From assembly GCF_009720775.1 (NCBI RefSeq), contig NZ_WNKW01000002.1, positions 558,001 through 622,000 of the forward strand: 64,000 nucleotides of DNA. The letters run 5' to 3'. Position 1 is the first letter of the stretch, and each line of letters opens with the position of its first letter. The notes beneath the pieces are model-generated. The model was not told the DNA's origin. It worked only from the letters and a program-made list of their open reading frames with translations, and did no database searches. Source of the stretch: Pseudoduganella danionis (GTDB taxonomy: Bacteria > Pseudomonadota > Gammaproteobacteria > Burkholderiales > Burkholderiaceae_D). Shown here one piece after another: positions 55,666 through 63,555 of the stretch. A program made the position numbers and the translations under genes.

Positions 55666-56586
55666 ATGAAGACTTACGCTTACCTCCCTCATCTTCGTAT
55701 GCTGGCGCTGCTGGGCGCCAGTGCCGGCATGGTCGCCGCCGGTGCCGCGCAGGCGGCCATCACCGTGCGTGATGATGCCGGCAATACCGTCACACTGGCC
55801 AAGCCGGCGCAGCGCGTGATCGCCATGGCACCGCACATCACGGAGCTGCTGTTCGCCGCAGGCGGGGGCGAGCGGGTGGTAGGCGCGATGAACTTCAGCG
55901 ACTATCCGGAGGCGGCCAAGCGCCTGCCCCTGATCGGCAGCGATGCGCAGATCGATCTGGAGCGGGTGCTGGCGCTGCGGCCCGATCTGCTGGTGGTGTG
56001 GCAGAGCGGTAACACGGCACGCCAGATCGAACAGCTCAAGAGCCTCGGCGTGCCGGTGTTCTACAGCGAACCGAAGAAACTGGAGCAGGTCGCTACCAGT
56101 CTGACCCGTCTCGGCCAGCTGATGGGCACCGAAGCCGTGGCACAGGCAGCCGCGCAGGACTACCGGCAGAAAATCGCCGCTCTGAGCGCCCGCTATGCCG
56201 CCCGGCCAGTAGTGCGGGTGTTCTACCAGATCTGGGAAAGGCCCATCTATACGCTGAATGGAGAGCATATCGCCAGCGACGCCATGCGCGTGTGCGGTGG
56301 CCAGAATGTGTTTGCCGATGAGCGCGTGCCGGCGCCGAATGTGAGCAGCGAAGCGGTGCTGAAGGCCAATCCGGAAGCCATCATCGGCGGCCAGCGCCAC
56401 GATGCCGAATCCGGCATCCAGATCTGGCGCAAGGTTACGGCCATGGAGGCCGTCAAGCGGGGCAACCTGTTCATGCTCGATAGCGAACTGCTGGTGCGGG
56501 CCACTCCGCGCATCGCCGACGGCATTGCCGTGCTGTGCGAAAAGCTGGAAACGGCACGCCAGCACCGACCCGCCGGCAAGCCTTAA
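55666..56586 (+). CDS. btuF: cobalamin-binding periplasmic protein BtuF
   Basis: 306 residues. Signal peptide to about residue 30 (...AGAAQA), then a class III solute-binding fold: RVIAMAPHITELLFAAGGGERVVGAM, LRPDLLVVW, KSLGVPVFYSEP. BtuF delivers B12 to the BtuCD importer. btuC and btuD are not downstream here, so the permease must be elsewhere or replaced by another system. Second gene of the riboswitch-controlled operon. Similar helical-linker proteins bind haem or siderophores; the context decides. Confidence 0.92.
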   Translation: MKTYAYLPHLRMLALLGASAGMVAAGAAQAAITVRDDAGNTVTLAKPAQRVIAMAPHITELLFAAGGGERVVGAMNFSDYPEAAKRLPLIGSDAQIDLERVLALRPDLLVVWQSGNTARQIEQLKSLGVPVFYSEPKKLEQVATSLTRLGQLMGTEAVAQAAAQDYRQKIAALSARYAARPVVRVFYQIWERPIYTLNGEHIASDAMRVCGGQNVFADERVPAPNVSSEAVLKANPEAIIGGQRHDAESGIQIWRKVTAMEAVKRGNLFMLDSELLVRATPRIADGIAVLCEKLETARQHRPAGKP

Positions 56587-56662
56587 TTTTCGGTTAATTT
56601 GCGGGCAGGGAAAAAGGTGGTAATCTGCCCGCGTTTGCCACCTATCTTGAACAAGGACTACT

Positions 56663-57328
56663 ATGCGTTTCCTGAGCTTTCTGCGCCCCCTGTTAGCCAC
56701 TGCCGCCTTCATGGCCGCTGCCAGCGGCGCCTATGCCGCCGATTTCAAAGACGGTCTGGATTTCAACACCGTCAACGCGCCTAGCCGCCCGGACACGGGC
56801 AAGAAAGTCGAAGTGCTGGAAGTGTTCATGTACCACTGCCCGCACTGTAACGCGCTGGACGTGCCACTGGCCGACTGGGTGAAGAAGCAGGGCGACAAGA
56901 TCGTGTTCCGCCGCATGCACCTCGGTGAAGATGCACAGGCCAAGGCCTTCTACACGCTCGAAGCGATGAACGCACTGGGTAACGGCATGCACGAAAAGCT
57001 GTTCCGCGCTATCCACGTGGAGCGCAACCGCCTGAACACGGACCAGCTGGTGCTGGACTTCGTGGTGAAAAACGGCATAGACAAAGCCAAATATCTGGAA
57101 ACTTTTAACTCGTTTGGCGTTCAAACCCGCATGAAGCGCGGCGTGCAAATGGCTAACCTGTATAAGCTCGATAGCGTACCAGCCATCGTGATCGACGGTC
57201 ATTACACCACCTCGCCAGCCGTGGCAGGCCATGGCCTGACTTCGGTACCGGCTGCACACGCTGCCATGTTTGCCGTGGCCGACAGCCTGATCGCCAAGTC
57301 GCTGCAAGAGCGCGCGGCCAAGAAGTAA
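56663..57328 (+). CDS. dsbA: thiol:disulfide interchange protein DsbA
   Basis: 221 residues. Signal peptide to about residue 26; thioredoxin fold with active site C59-P-H-C62 (FMYHCPHCNALD), an inserted helical domain, and the cis-Pro loop in LDSVPAIVIDG. Oxidises cysteines of exported proteins. Shine-Dalgarno AAGGA about 7 bases before the ATG. A 76-base gap from btuF includes no terminator, but independent transcription is likely. The membrane-protein gene follows 59 bases on. Confidence 0.96.
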   Translation: MRFLSFLRPLLATAAFMAAASGAYAADFKDGLDFNTVNAPSRPDTGKKVEVLEVFMYHCPHCNALDVPLADWVKKQGDKIVFRRMHLGEDAQAKAFYTLEAMNALGNGMHEKLFRAIHVERNRLNTDQLVLDFVVKNGIDKAKYLETFNSFGVQTRMKRGVQMANLYKLDSVPAIVIDGHYTTSPAVAGHGLTSVPAAHAAMFAVADSLIAKSLQERAAKK

Positions 57329-57387
57329 GCCAGCAGTTACCGAGTAATCAACTGCGTAAAAGCAGCGCAACGCCAGACGGGGTCAGT

Positions 57388-57720
57388 ATGAAAGAGATTA
57401 GCGACGAACAGAAAGCCGTCGAAGGGCAGGTGATGAAGATCTACAAAGAATCTTCACCTATCATCGAAAACCTGTTCGAATGGGCGTATATCAACCATCT
57501 GGCGTGGAGTCTGGCTGCATTGGCGCTGGCGCTGGTGGTCTGGCTTACGCTGGCGCTGAGCAATGCGGAAAACCAGCGCAATGCGCTGGCGACCAAGCAG
57601 TGCGCCGACCCTGTCTTCAAAGGCGAAATCGACAAGAAATGCCTGCGCAGCGTACAGTCGCGCGAGCACTGGTGGCAGCACGTGAGCTACGCGCTGACCC
57701 ACCTCAGTCCCGAGAAATAA
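57388..57720 (+). CDS. hypothetical single-helix membrane protein
   Basis: 110 residues. One strong transmembrane helix at about 39-57 (AWSLAALALALVVWLTLAL), acidic N-terminal helix (MKEISDEQKAVEGQVMK), and a C-terminal polar part with two Cys (KQCADP, KKCLRS) that could form a disulfide if periplasmic. It follows dsbA on the same strand. Not a recognised family. Its stop is 9 bases from that of the convergent HlyD gene. Confidence 0.7.
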   Translation: MKEISDEQKAVEGQVMKIYKESSPIIENLFEWAYINHLAWSLAALALALVVWLTLALSNAENQRNALATKQCADPVFKGEIDKKCLRSVQSREHWWQHVSYALTHLSPEK

Positions 57721-57729
57721 GCCGGCCGT

Positions 57730-58632
57730 TCAGGCGTGCGGCCGCTGCGCTGCACGCGCTGCCGGCTGCGGCGCAGTGCGGATGATGACCGTGCAGGTGG
57801 TGCCCGCCACCAGTTCCAGCCCCTGCGGCAGCGGATCAAGCGCGATGCGCACCGGCACGCGCTGCGCCAGCCGGACCCAGTTAAACGTAGGATTGACGTC
57901 CGCCAGCAGCTCGCGCCCCGTGCTGGCATCGCGGTCGGTAATGCCATGGGCGATGCTGGCGATGTGGCCATGCAGCGCGGCCGCACCGCTCATTAGCTGA
58001 ACCTCCACCGCGTCGCCGGCCTTCAGCAGCGGCAGCTTGGTCTCTTCAAAATACCCCACTACATAGTACGAAGCGGCGTCGATCAGCGCCAGCTTGGCAG
58101 CGCCCACTGCGGCGAAGTCGCCCGCATGCACATTCAGATTGGTCACATAGCCCGTGACAGGCGCACGCACCACAGTGCGCTCCAGATTCAGTTCGGCCAG
58201 CGTGCGCGCCGCCAGTGCAGCCTGATACTGCGCACCGGCCGTATCGGCAGCATAGGCCGCCGTCTCGCGGCTTTCCGCCGAGATGATGGCGCTATCCAGC
58301 GCTGCACGCCTGCTGGCTTCCTTGCTGCGCCGGCCCCGTTCCACCTGCTGCGCTGCCTGCAGGGCTTGCGCCTGTGTGACGGCATTGCGGTAGCGCGCCT
58401 GATCGACGGTGAACAGGATGTCGCCCTTTTGCACGAGCTGGTTGTCGTGCACCAGCACTTGCGTCACGGTGCCGGCCACGTCGGCGCTGATGGTGACCAC
58501 ATCGGCCTTGATGCGTCCATCGCGCGTCCAGGCGGATGCCATGTAGTGGTCCCAGGCGGCACGGCCCATCCACAGGGCAGCGCCCAGCAGCAGCAAAGTC
58601 AGAAAATAGCGGAAGATTCTTGTAGCGTTCAC
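57730..58632 (-). CDS. HlyD-family periplasmic adaptor (AaeA/EmrA-like)
   Basis: 300 residues. N-terminal membrane anchor (IFRYFLTLLLLGAALWMG), a lipoyl half (RIKADVVTISADVAGTVTQVLVHDNQLVQKGDILFTVD), coiled-coil helical hairpin, second lipoyl half (VVRAPVTGYVTNLNVHAGDF), beta-barrel. It bridges the inner-membrane FUSC pump to the outer-membrane factor. The start is GTG at 58630-58632. Last gene of the minus-strand operon: outer-membrane factor, MarR, FUSC, DUF1656, HlyD. This composition matches AaeXAB-type aromatic acid efflux. Confidence 0.92.
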   Translation of the reverse strand: MNATRIFRYFLTLLLLGAALWMGRAAWDHYMASAWTRDGRIKADVVTISADVAGTVTQVLVHDNQLVQKGDILFTVDQARYRNAVTQAQALQAAQQVERGRRSKEASRRAALDSAIISAESRETAAYAADTAGAQYQAALAARTLAELNLERTVVRAPVTGYVTNLNVHAGDFAAVGAAKLALIDAASYYVVGYFEETKLPLLKAGDAVEVQLMSGAAALHGHIASIAHGITDRDASTGRELLADVNPTFNWVRLAQRVPVRIALDPLPQGLELVAGTTCTVIIRTAPQPAARAAQRPHA

Positions 58633-58663
58633 GTTGTACTCTCGGGGGCAGGGAGGTGGCTGG

Positions 58664-58864
58664 TTACTGGTAAAGGGTGATCAGCAGGGCGCTGAAAATG
58701 CAGACGAACAGGCAAAGCCGCGCCAGCGCCGGATGCCAGCTATGACGGTAGGCGCCCAGATGGCTGAGGGCGTGATCGAGCACGCCCTGTAACGCCATGC
58801 TGAGCAGGAAGACTGGCAGTACGCCCGGTATCAGGACGCCGAACAGATCGATTTCACGGGGCAT
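58664..58864 (-). CDS. DUF1656 small inner-membrane protein (AaeX-like)
   Basis: 66 residues, two transmembrane helices. Begins MPREIDLFGVLIPGVLPVFL and ends LFVCIFSALLITLYQ, the usual DUF1656 pattern. It overlaps the end of the FUSC gene by 11 bases, so the ATG at 58862-58864 is the supported start; longer frames upstream run inside FUSC. DUF1656 proteins accompany AaeB/FUSC pumps, role unproven. Confidence 0.9.
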   Translation of the reverse strand: MPREIDLFGVLIPGVLPVFLLSMALQGVLDHALSHLGAYRHSWHPALARLCLFVCIFSALLITLYQ

Positions 58865-61022
58865 GGCGGGTTTCTCCTGTGCTGAGCTGATCTTGCAATG
58901 AAGTATAGATGGCATGTAAATCGGGCAGGGTGGCTTGCAATGCCAGCTGCTGGTCTGGCGGCGCGGCGGCCAGCTCGGTACGCACGGCCGTGCCGGTGGC
59001 CAGCGTGATCTGCAGCGTGGTGGCGGCGGCCGCGTGGTCGGGCGCCTGCAGGTAGCGTGCGAGCTGGCTGACCAGCGTTTGCAGCGCTGTACGGGCAGCA
59101 CCTGCGGGTGCCTGTGCGATATACAGGCGCAGGTCGATGATGGCGTGGCCCAGTTCAAGCAGGGTGAGGCCCTGACTGACGATGGTGCGCACTGCCGGGC
59201 CCGGCGCGGGACCGGCAGCGGCATTCAACTGGCTGAGCAGGTCGCGTACGCGGTTGTCGTAGCGGCGCTTGAGACGGAACATGGGGGCTTTGCAGGCACG
59301 CGAGGCTTCGCGCCACAGCGCTGCCGCCACATGGTCGCGCTGGCCCATGGTGTGCTCGGGCAGCACCACGCTGAACATCAGGTAGGCCACCACCACGCCC
59401 AGCAGCAATGCCAGTTCGCTGTTGATGAAGTTCTCCATATCGTAGTGCATCAGGTTGGCCGGTATCAGCAGGGTGGCGCAGAACATGCAGATGCCTATGC
59501 CGGCACCGGCCCAGCGTGCACCGCTGAGCAGATAGGCGCCCAGCGCCAGCACCGGCATGGTGGCCAGCACCAGCGTGACAAAATCGTTGGCGCGCGCCAG
59601 CAGGAAGAATTCCGTGACGAAGGCCAGCGGGGCAGCGATGCCGAAGCCGATCAGCACCTGCTTGATCATGGCCGTGGGGCGCGGCGAGGACGAGGCCAGT
59701 GCGCAGAAGATGGTAGCGATGACGATGGCATTGCCTAGCTGCGGCCAGGCCAGCCAGTACCACGCAGCCACGGTTACCAGCAGGGTGCTGGCGGCGCGCA
59801 CGCCGCTGGCCAGCACGATGGCGGGCGGAGTTTTCGGCGTGTAGGCGCCGGGATCGCTGACCTGCTGGCGCTTCTCCTGCGTCAGCCCATGGTAGATGGC
59901 GATGAAGTCGCCGAGGTCGCGCACATAGCGCTCCAGCAGTTCGATGGTGGTGTCGAAGTCGATCTGCTGGGCGCGTGCGATGGGACTGTGCGCCGACAAC
60001 TGGTTTAACTGGTAGCGTGCGCTGGCGATATCGCTGGCCAGCTGCGTGCGCATGGTGGCCATGCGGGCCGGCGTCAAATCCTGCGACATGGCGCTGGCCA
60101 GATGGCTGTGGATGGGCTGCACCAGTGCCAGTATGCTTTGCGCGTGTTCGGGTGCGGCACCGTGCAGGCGGTGAATCAGCCGGTGCAGCGTATAGAAGGT
60201 GGTCAGCACGGTCATGAAGGCGGCATTGAAGGCATGTAGCTGGCGCGTGCGCGCGCGGCCATCGCCAGCTTCGAAGAAGGCGGCAGCGCGGCCCGATTCC
60301 AGCGCGGCGATATCGGCAGCGAACTTGAGGTGGGCCAGCTCGGTTTCGGCCGGCGTGAGGCGCTGTTCCAGCACCTGCGTGCAGAAGGTGATGAAGCTGG
60401 TGTAGCGGTTCTGCACGGTGCGCATCACATTGCGCGCATGGCGGCGCGGGAACACCACGTCGTGGATGACGGCGGCGCAGATGATGCCCAGCCCGACTTC
60501 CGTCACGCGCGTGACGGCCAGATTGAACACGTGTTCGGGCCCGTCGATGGCCGGCACCACGATCATGCAGGCGGTATAGCCGGCCAGTACAAAGCTGTAA
60601 GACTGCTGGTTGCGGTGCATGGCGGCGCCGCTGGTGCACAGCGCTATCCACAGTGCCACGCCCAGATACAGCAGGATGGGGGATTGCGGCAGCAGGGCTA
60701 CCAGCAGCAGGGCAGCCGTGCAGCCAACCAGGGTGCCGAGAAAACGGTAGAAGGCTTTTTCCAGCACCATGCCGCTATTTGGCAGTGCCAGGATGACGCT
60801 GGTGGCCAGTGCCGAGTAGGGGGCATCGAGTCCGAGCCGGAACGCCAGCCACAGGGCGCAGTAGGAAGCGAGCAGGGTGCGGGCGACGAAGATCCAGCGT
60901 TCGCCTTCGCTGTTGAACCAGTTGCGGCTTTCGGCTGCTAACCACGCCGCCAGCCGGGCCGCTGCCCCGCGCGGTTCTGCTGTTCTGGTGTTCTGATTGG
61001 CAGCGGCGGGGGCAGGGTTCAT
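58854..61022 (-). CDS. FUSC family efflux pump (AaeB-like)
   Basis: 722 residues. Two membrane bundles of about five to six helices (residues ~45-180 and ~390-530), each followed by a large cytosolic helical region, the fusaric-acid-resistance/AaeB plan. Export of p-hydroxybenzoate or other aromatic acids is the known role of AaeB; substrate here is inferred. 15 bases downstream of marR and overlapping the DUF1656 gene, so tightly co-transcribed. Confidence 0.93.
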   Translation of the reverse strand: MNPAPAAANQNTRTAEPRGAAARLAAWLAAESRNWFNSEGERWIFVARTLLASYCALWLAFRLGLDAPYSALATSVILALPNSGMVLEKAFYRFLGTLVGCTAALLLVALLPQSPILLYLGVALWIALCTSGAAMHRNQQSYSFVLAGYTACMIVVPAIDGPEHVFNLAVTRVTEVGLGIICAAVIHDVVFPRRHARNVMRTVQNRYTSFITFCTQVLEQRLTPAETELAHLKFAADIAALESGRAAAFFEAGDGRARTRQLHAFNAAFMTVLTTFYTLHRLIHRLHGAAPEHAQSILALVQPIHSHLASAMSQDLTPARMATMRTQLASDIASARYQLNQLSAHSPIARAQQIDFDTTIELLERYVRDLGDFIAIYHGLTQEKRQQVSDPGAYTPKTPPAIVLASGVRAASTLLVTVAAWYWLAWPQLGNAIVIATIFCALASSSPRPTAMIKQVLIGFGIAAPLAFVTEFFLLARANDFVTLVLATMPVLALGAYLLSGARWAGAGIGICMFCATLLIPANLMHYDMENFINSELALLLGVVVAYLMFSVVLPEHTMGQRDHVAAALWREASRACKAPMFRLKRRYDNRVRDLLSQLNAAAGPAPGPAVRTIVSQGLTLLELGHAIIDLRLYIAQAPAGAARTALQTLVSQLARYLQAPDHAAAATTLQITLATGTAVRTELAAAPPDQQLALQATLPDLHAIYTSLQDQLSTGETRHAP

Positions 61023-61037
61023 GTGTTTGCGTATGCG

Positions 61038-61535
61038 CTAGGTCAGCGCTTCCAGATTATTCAGCTGCCGGCGCAGCAGATCTTCAAGTAGTTTAAGTTC
61101 CACGGGGCTGTAGCCGTCGTAGGCGCGGGTGGTGGTGCCATACACTTCGGGCAGCACTTTTTCCACCAGCGCGCGGCCTGTATCCGTCAGTTTGATCATC
61201 ACGCAGCGCCGGTCGCCGGGACGGTTGCCGCGGGTGATCAGGCCCTGCGCTTCCAGATCGTTGCAGACGCGGGTGAGGTTGGCCGGTTTTTCCATGCAGG
61301 CTTCGCCCAGCGTGGATGCGGTGGAGGTCTCATCCTCGGAGCCGTACAGCACGGCCAGCACCATGTAGCTGGCGTCCACCAGATCATATTTGCGCAGCGC
61401 CGCGTTACTCAGGTCCTTCATCCGTTTCTGGATGTGGTAGGTCATGCGCAGTACGCGCATCAGGTCTTCCGGGAATTCCGGCATGCGGGCATGGATGTTT
61501 TTTAAGCGCTTTGTGGTCGCTGCAAAACTACTCAT
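61038..61535 (-). CDS. MarR family transcriptional regulator
   Basis: 165 residues. Winged helix with STLGEACMEKPANLTRVCNDLEAQGLITR and wing RGNRPGDRRCVMIKLTDTGRAL. MarR dimers bind palindromes and release on aromatic ligands. GAGGAG lies before the ATG at 61535. It sits inside the efflux operon between the outer-membrane factor and FUSC genes; an 11-base palindrome in its upstream gap (61574-61584) is a candidate autoregulatory site. Likely controls the pump. Confidence 0.94.
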   Translation of the reverse strand: MSSFAATTKRLKNIHARMPEFPEDLMRVLRMTYHIQKRMKDLSNAALRKYDLVDASYMVLAVLYGSEDETSTASTLGEACMEKPANLTRVCNDLEAQGLITRGNRPGDRRCVMIKLTDTGRALVEKVLPEVYGTTTRAYDGYSPVELKLLEDLLRRQLNNLEALT

Positions 61536-61573
61536 TGCCTACTCCTCTGCTATCTTATAGAAGTCCCGATTGT

Positions 61574-61584
61574 ACTATTTTAGT
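61574..61584 (-). promoter_or_regulatory. MarR operator candidate upstream of marR
   Basis: ACTA-TTT-TAGT inverted repeat between the outer-membrane factor stop and the marR start. The word TGTACTATT here (61571-61579) recurs as its reverse complement at 63480-63488, upstream of the DUF4148 gene. Confidence 0.45.
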
Positions 61585-61585
61585 T

Positions 61586-63043
61586 TCATGGCAATTCCAG
61601 TTTTATGCCGCCACCTAGTGCCGTCATCAACAATGTGTAGTTCTCTAGTTGTTTGCTTGCCACGACTGCCTGCTGCTGCTGCTCATTGAGCACCGTCAGT
61701 TGCGCGCTGATGGTGGTTTGCGCGTCACTCAGGCCGGCACGATAAGCCTGTTCGGCCAGCTGCTGCTGGCGTTTGGCGACGTTCACTGCCTGACTGGCCA
61801 GCGCCTGCTGCTCGTGCACCGAATTGATGCGCACCAGTGCGTTCGCCACTTCCGCCAGCGCCTGGACGATGCTGGCGTTGTACTGTTCCACTGCACCATC
61901 GTAGAGCGCACCCTGTTCCTGCAACTGGCTGCGCAGGCGGCCACCCTCGAACAGGGGCAGGCTGATGGCCGGTGTGACGCCGGCCATGGCCGAATGCCCA
62001 TCCAGCAGATGGCTAAAGCCCAGGGACTGCAGGCCAGCGAAGGCACTCAGGTTGATGTTCGGGTAGAACGCCGCCTGTGCCACGCCGATGCGCGCGCTGG
62101 CCGCTTCGATACGCCAGCGCTGCGCCACGATGTCGGGCCGGTGGCCTAGCAGTTCGGCCGGTAGTTGCGCTGGCAGCGCGCCATCGTGCCCGGATTGGAG
62201 TGCAAGGACTGGCCGGGCGATCGTGTCACCGTCGCCCGGACCTTTGCCAGAAAGGGCGGCCAGCTGGTTGCGCAGCAGGGCCATGGATTCTTCTATCTGT
62301 TCCAGTTCGCGCCGTCCTGCCGCCAGCGTGGTTTCCATGCTGCGTACATCGAGCTCGCTGGCCAGACCGGCTTTGTGACGCTGGCGGCTAATATCGAGCA
62401 GACACTGACGCTGCGCCAGACTCTGTTCCGCACTATCGTGCAGCGCGTATTGCAGCGATAGCTGGACGTAGTTGCGCACGATGGTAGACGCCAGCGTCAG
62501 ACGCGCGAGCTGGGCTTCGGCCGAGGCGATTTGCACCTCATCGAGTGCCGCGCTGAGTGCCTGCCGGTTACGGCCCCACAGATCGAGGTCGTAGCTGGCC
62601 GTGACGGCGGCGCTGGCTTTCCACGCATAGTTGCCAGCCAGCGGAGGCGGAACCGTGCTATTGGCCGAGTAGCGTTCTCGGTCGGCACTGGCACTGGCAT
62701 CCACGCGCGGCAGCGTGGCAGCGCGCGTGATGCCGGCCAGTGCTTCGGCCTGGCGTACGCGCGCCTGCGCTGCCTTCAGCGTCGGCTGCTGTTCCAGTGC
62801 GCTGTCGACGATGCGGTTCAGCTGGCTGTCGTGCAGCGCTTCCCACCAGTGCTCGGTCGGCCATTCAGCGTCGGCGCGGGCCGCGCGGATCGCCTTGCCC
62901 GCATCCAGCGCTGCAGCGTTGACAGGCTGCGCCTGCGTGCGCACCGCTTCCATCGGGGCACAGCCGGCCAGCAGCATCAGCAGGCCGAGCAGGCTGGCGC
63001 TGATGGTGGCTGGCAGAAGGGCAGAGAGGCGCTGGCGGTTCAT
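61586..63043 (-). CDS. outer-membrane efflux lipoprotein (NodT/OprM family)
   Basis: 485 residues. Lipoprotein signal MNRQRLSALLPATISASLLG ending LLAGC, then two OEP repeats: AARVRQAEALAGITRAATLP, SYDLDLWGRNRQALSAALDE, LPAELLGHRPDIVAQRWRIEA, FYPNINLSAFAGLQSLGF. Forms a trimeric TolC-like channel that completes the tripartite pump. I start at the ATG at 63041-63043, giving a proper lipobox; the frame continues 60 bases upstream without a signal. First pump gene of the operon. Confidence 0.94.
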   Translation of the reverse strand: MNRQRLSALLPATISASLLGLLMLLAGCAPMEAVRTQAQPVNAAALDAGKAIRAARADAEWPTEHWWEALHDSQLNRIVDSALEQQPTLKAAQARVRQAEALAGITRAATLPRVDASASADRERYSANSTVPPPLAGNYAWKASAAVTASYDLDLWGRNRQALSAALDEVQIASAEAQLARLTLASTIVRNYVQLSLQYALHDSAEQSLAQRQCLLDISRQRHKAGLASELDVRSMETTLAAGRRELEQIEESMALLRNQLAALSGKGPGDGDTIARPVLALQSGHDGALPAQLPAELLGHRPDIVAQRWRIEAASARIGVAQAAFYPNINLSAFAGLQSLGFSHLLDGHSAMAGVTPAISLPLFEGGRLRSQLQEQGALYDGAVEQYNASIVQALAEVANALVRINSVHEQQALASQAVNVAKRQQQLAEQAYRAGLSDAQTTISAQLTVLNEQQQQAVVASKQLENYTLLMTALGGGIKLELP

Positions 63044-63109
63044 GCTGGTCGCGGCAAGCTGATGGTGGTCAGAGTCGATGCAGGCGGGTGGTCTGGACGG
63101 CAAACCAGC

Positions 63110-63436
63110 TTATTTCGCGTAGTGCTTGCGGGTCTGGGCCACGTCGAGGTCCACTTCGGTCTCGATCAGCGTGCCGTTCTTGCGCGCTTCCAGATAGGCG
63201 GCCTGTACCTGCTCGCGCGTCAGCGCTGCCGGCTGGGTGCTGGTGGCCAGTGCTGCGGCAGTCACGGCGGCTGGTGCGGCGGCCGTGGTGGCGGCTGCGG
63301 CTGCGGCGGTAGTGGCGGTTTTGCCGGCCGGTGCGCTGGTCTGGGCGAAGGCGCTGGTAATGGTGGTGGCCGTAGCGGCGATAGCGAATGCGGCGGTAGC
63401 GGCGGCGCTCAACAACTGTTTGCTCATGGTGCTCAT
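63110..63436 (-). CDS. DUF4148 domain exported protein
   Basis: 108 residues. Signal peptide (LLSAAATAAFAIAATATTITSAFA), a low-complexity Ala/Thr region (TAAAAAATTAAAPAAVTAAA), then a DUF4148-like C-terminus LTREQVQAAYLEARKNGTLI...AQTRKHY. The family is common in Burkholderiales, of unknown function. I start at the ATG at 63434-63436 because AGGAG lies 8 bases upstream. Located 66 bases before the outer-membrane factor gene on the same strand, so it may lead the efflux operon. Confidence 0.82.
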   Translation of the reverse strand: MSTMSKQLLSAAATAAFAIAATATTITSAFAQTSAPAGKTATTAAAAAATTAAAPAAVTAAALATSTQPAALTREQVQAAYLEARKNGTLIETEVDLDVAQTRKHYAK

Positions 63437-63467
63437 CTTGATGCTCCTAGCGGGTTGGGATGAGTAA

Positions 63468-63485
63468 ACTATATAGATGAATAGT
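63468..63485 (-). promoter_or_regulatory. MarR operator candidate upstream of DUF4148 gene
   Basis: ACTAT (63468-63472) and ATAGT (63481-63485) in inverted orientation, 8 bases apart, in an AT-rich promoter region. Shares a 9-base word with the site upstream of marR. Confidence 0.4.
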
Positions 63486-63555
63486 ACATTTGTAAAGTAA
63501 TTGTTTTCTATCACGGCGATAGCTTTTCTTGTGACTGGCAGGAGCGAGCACGTGC

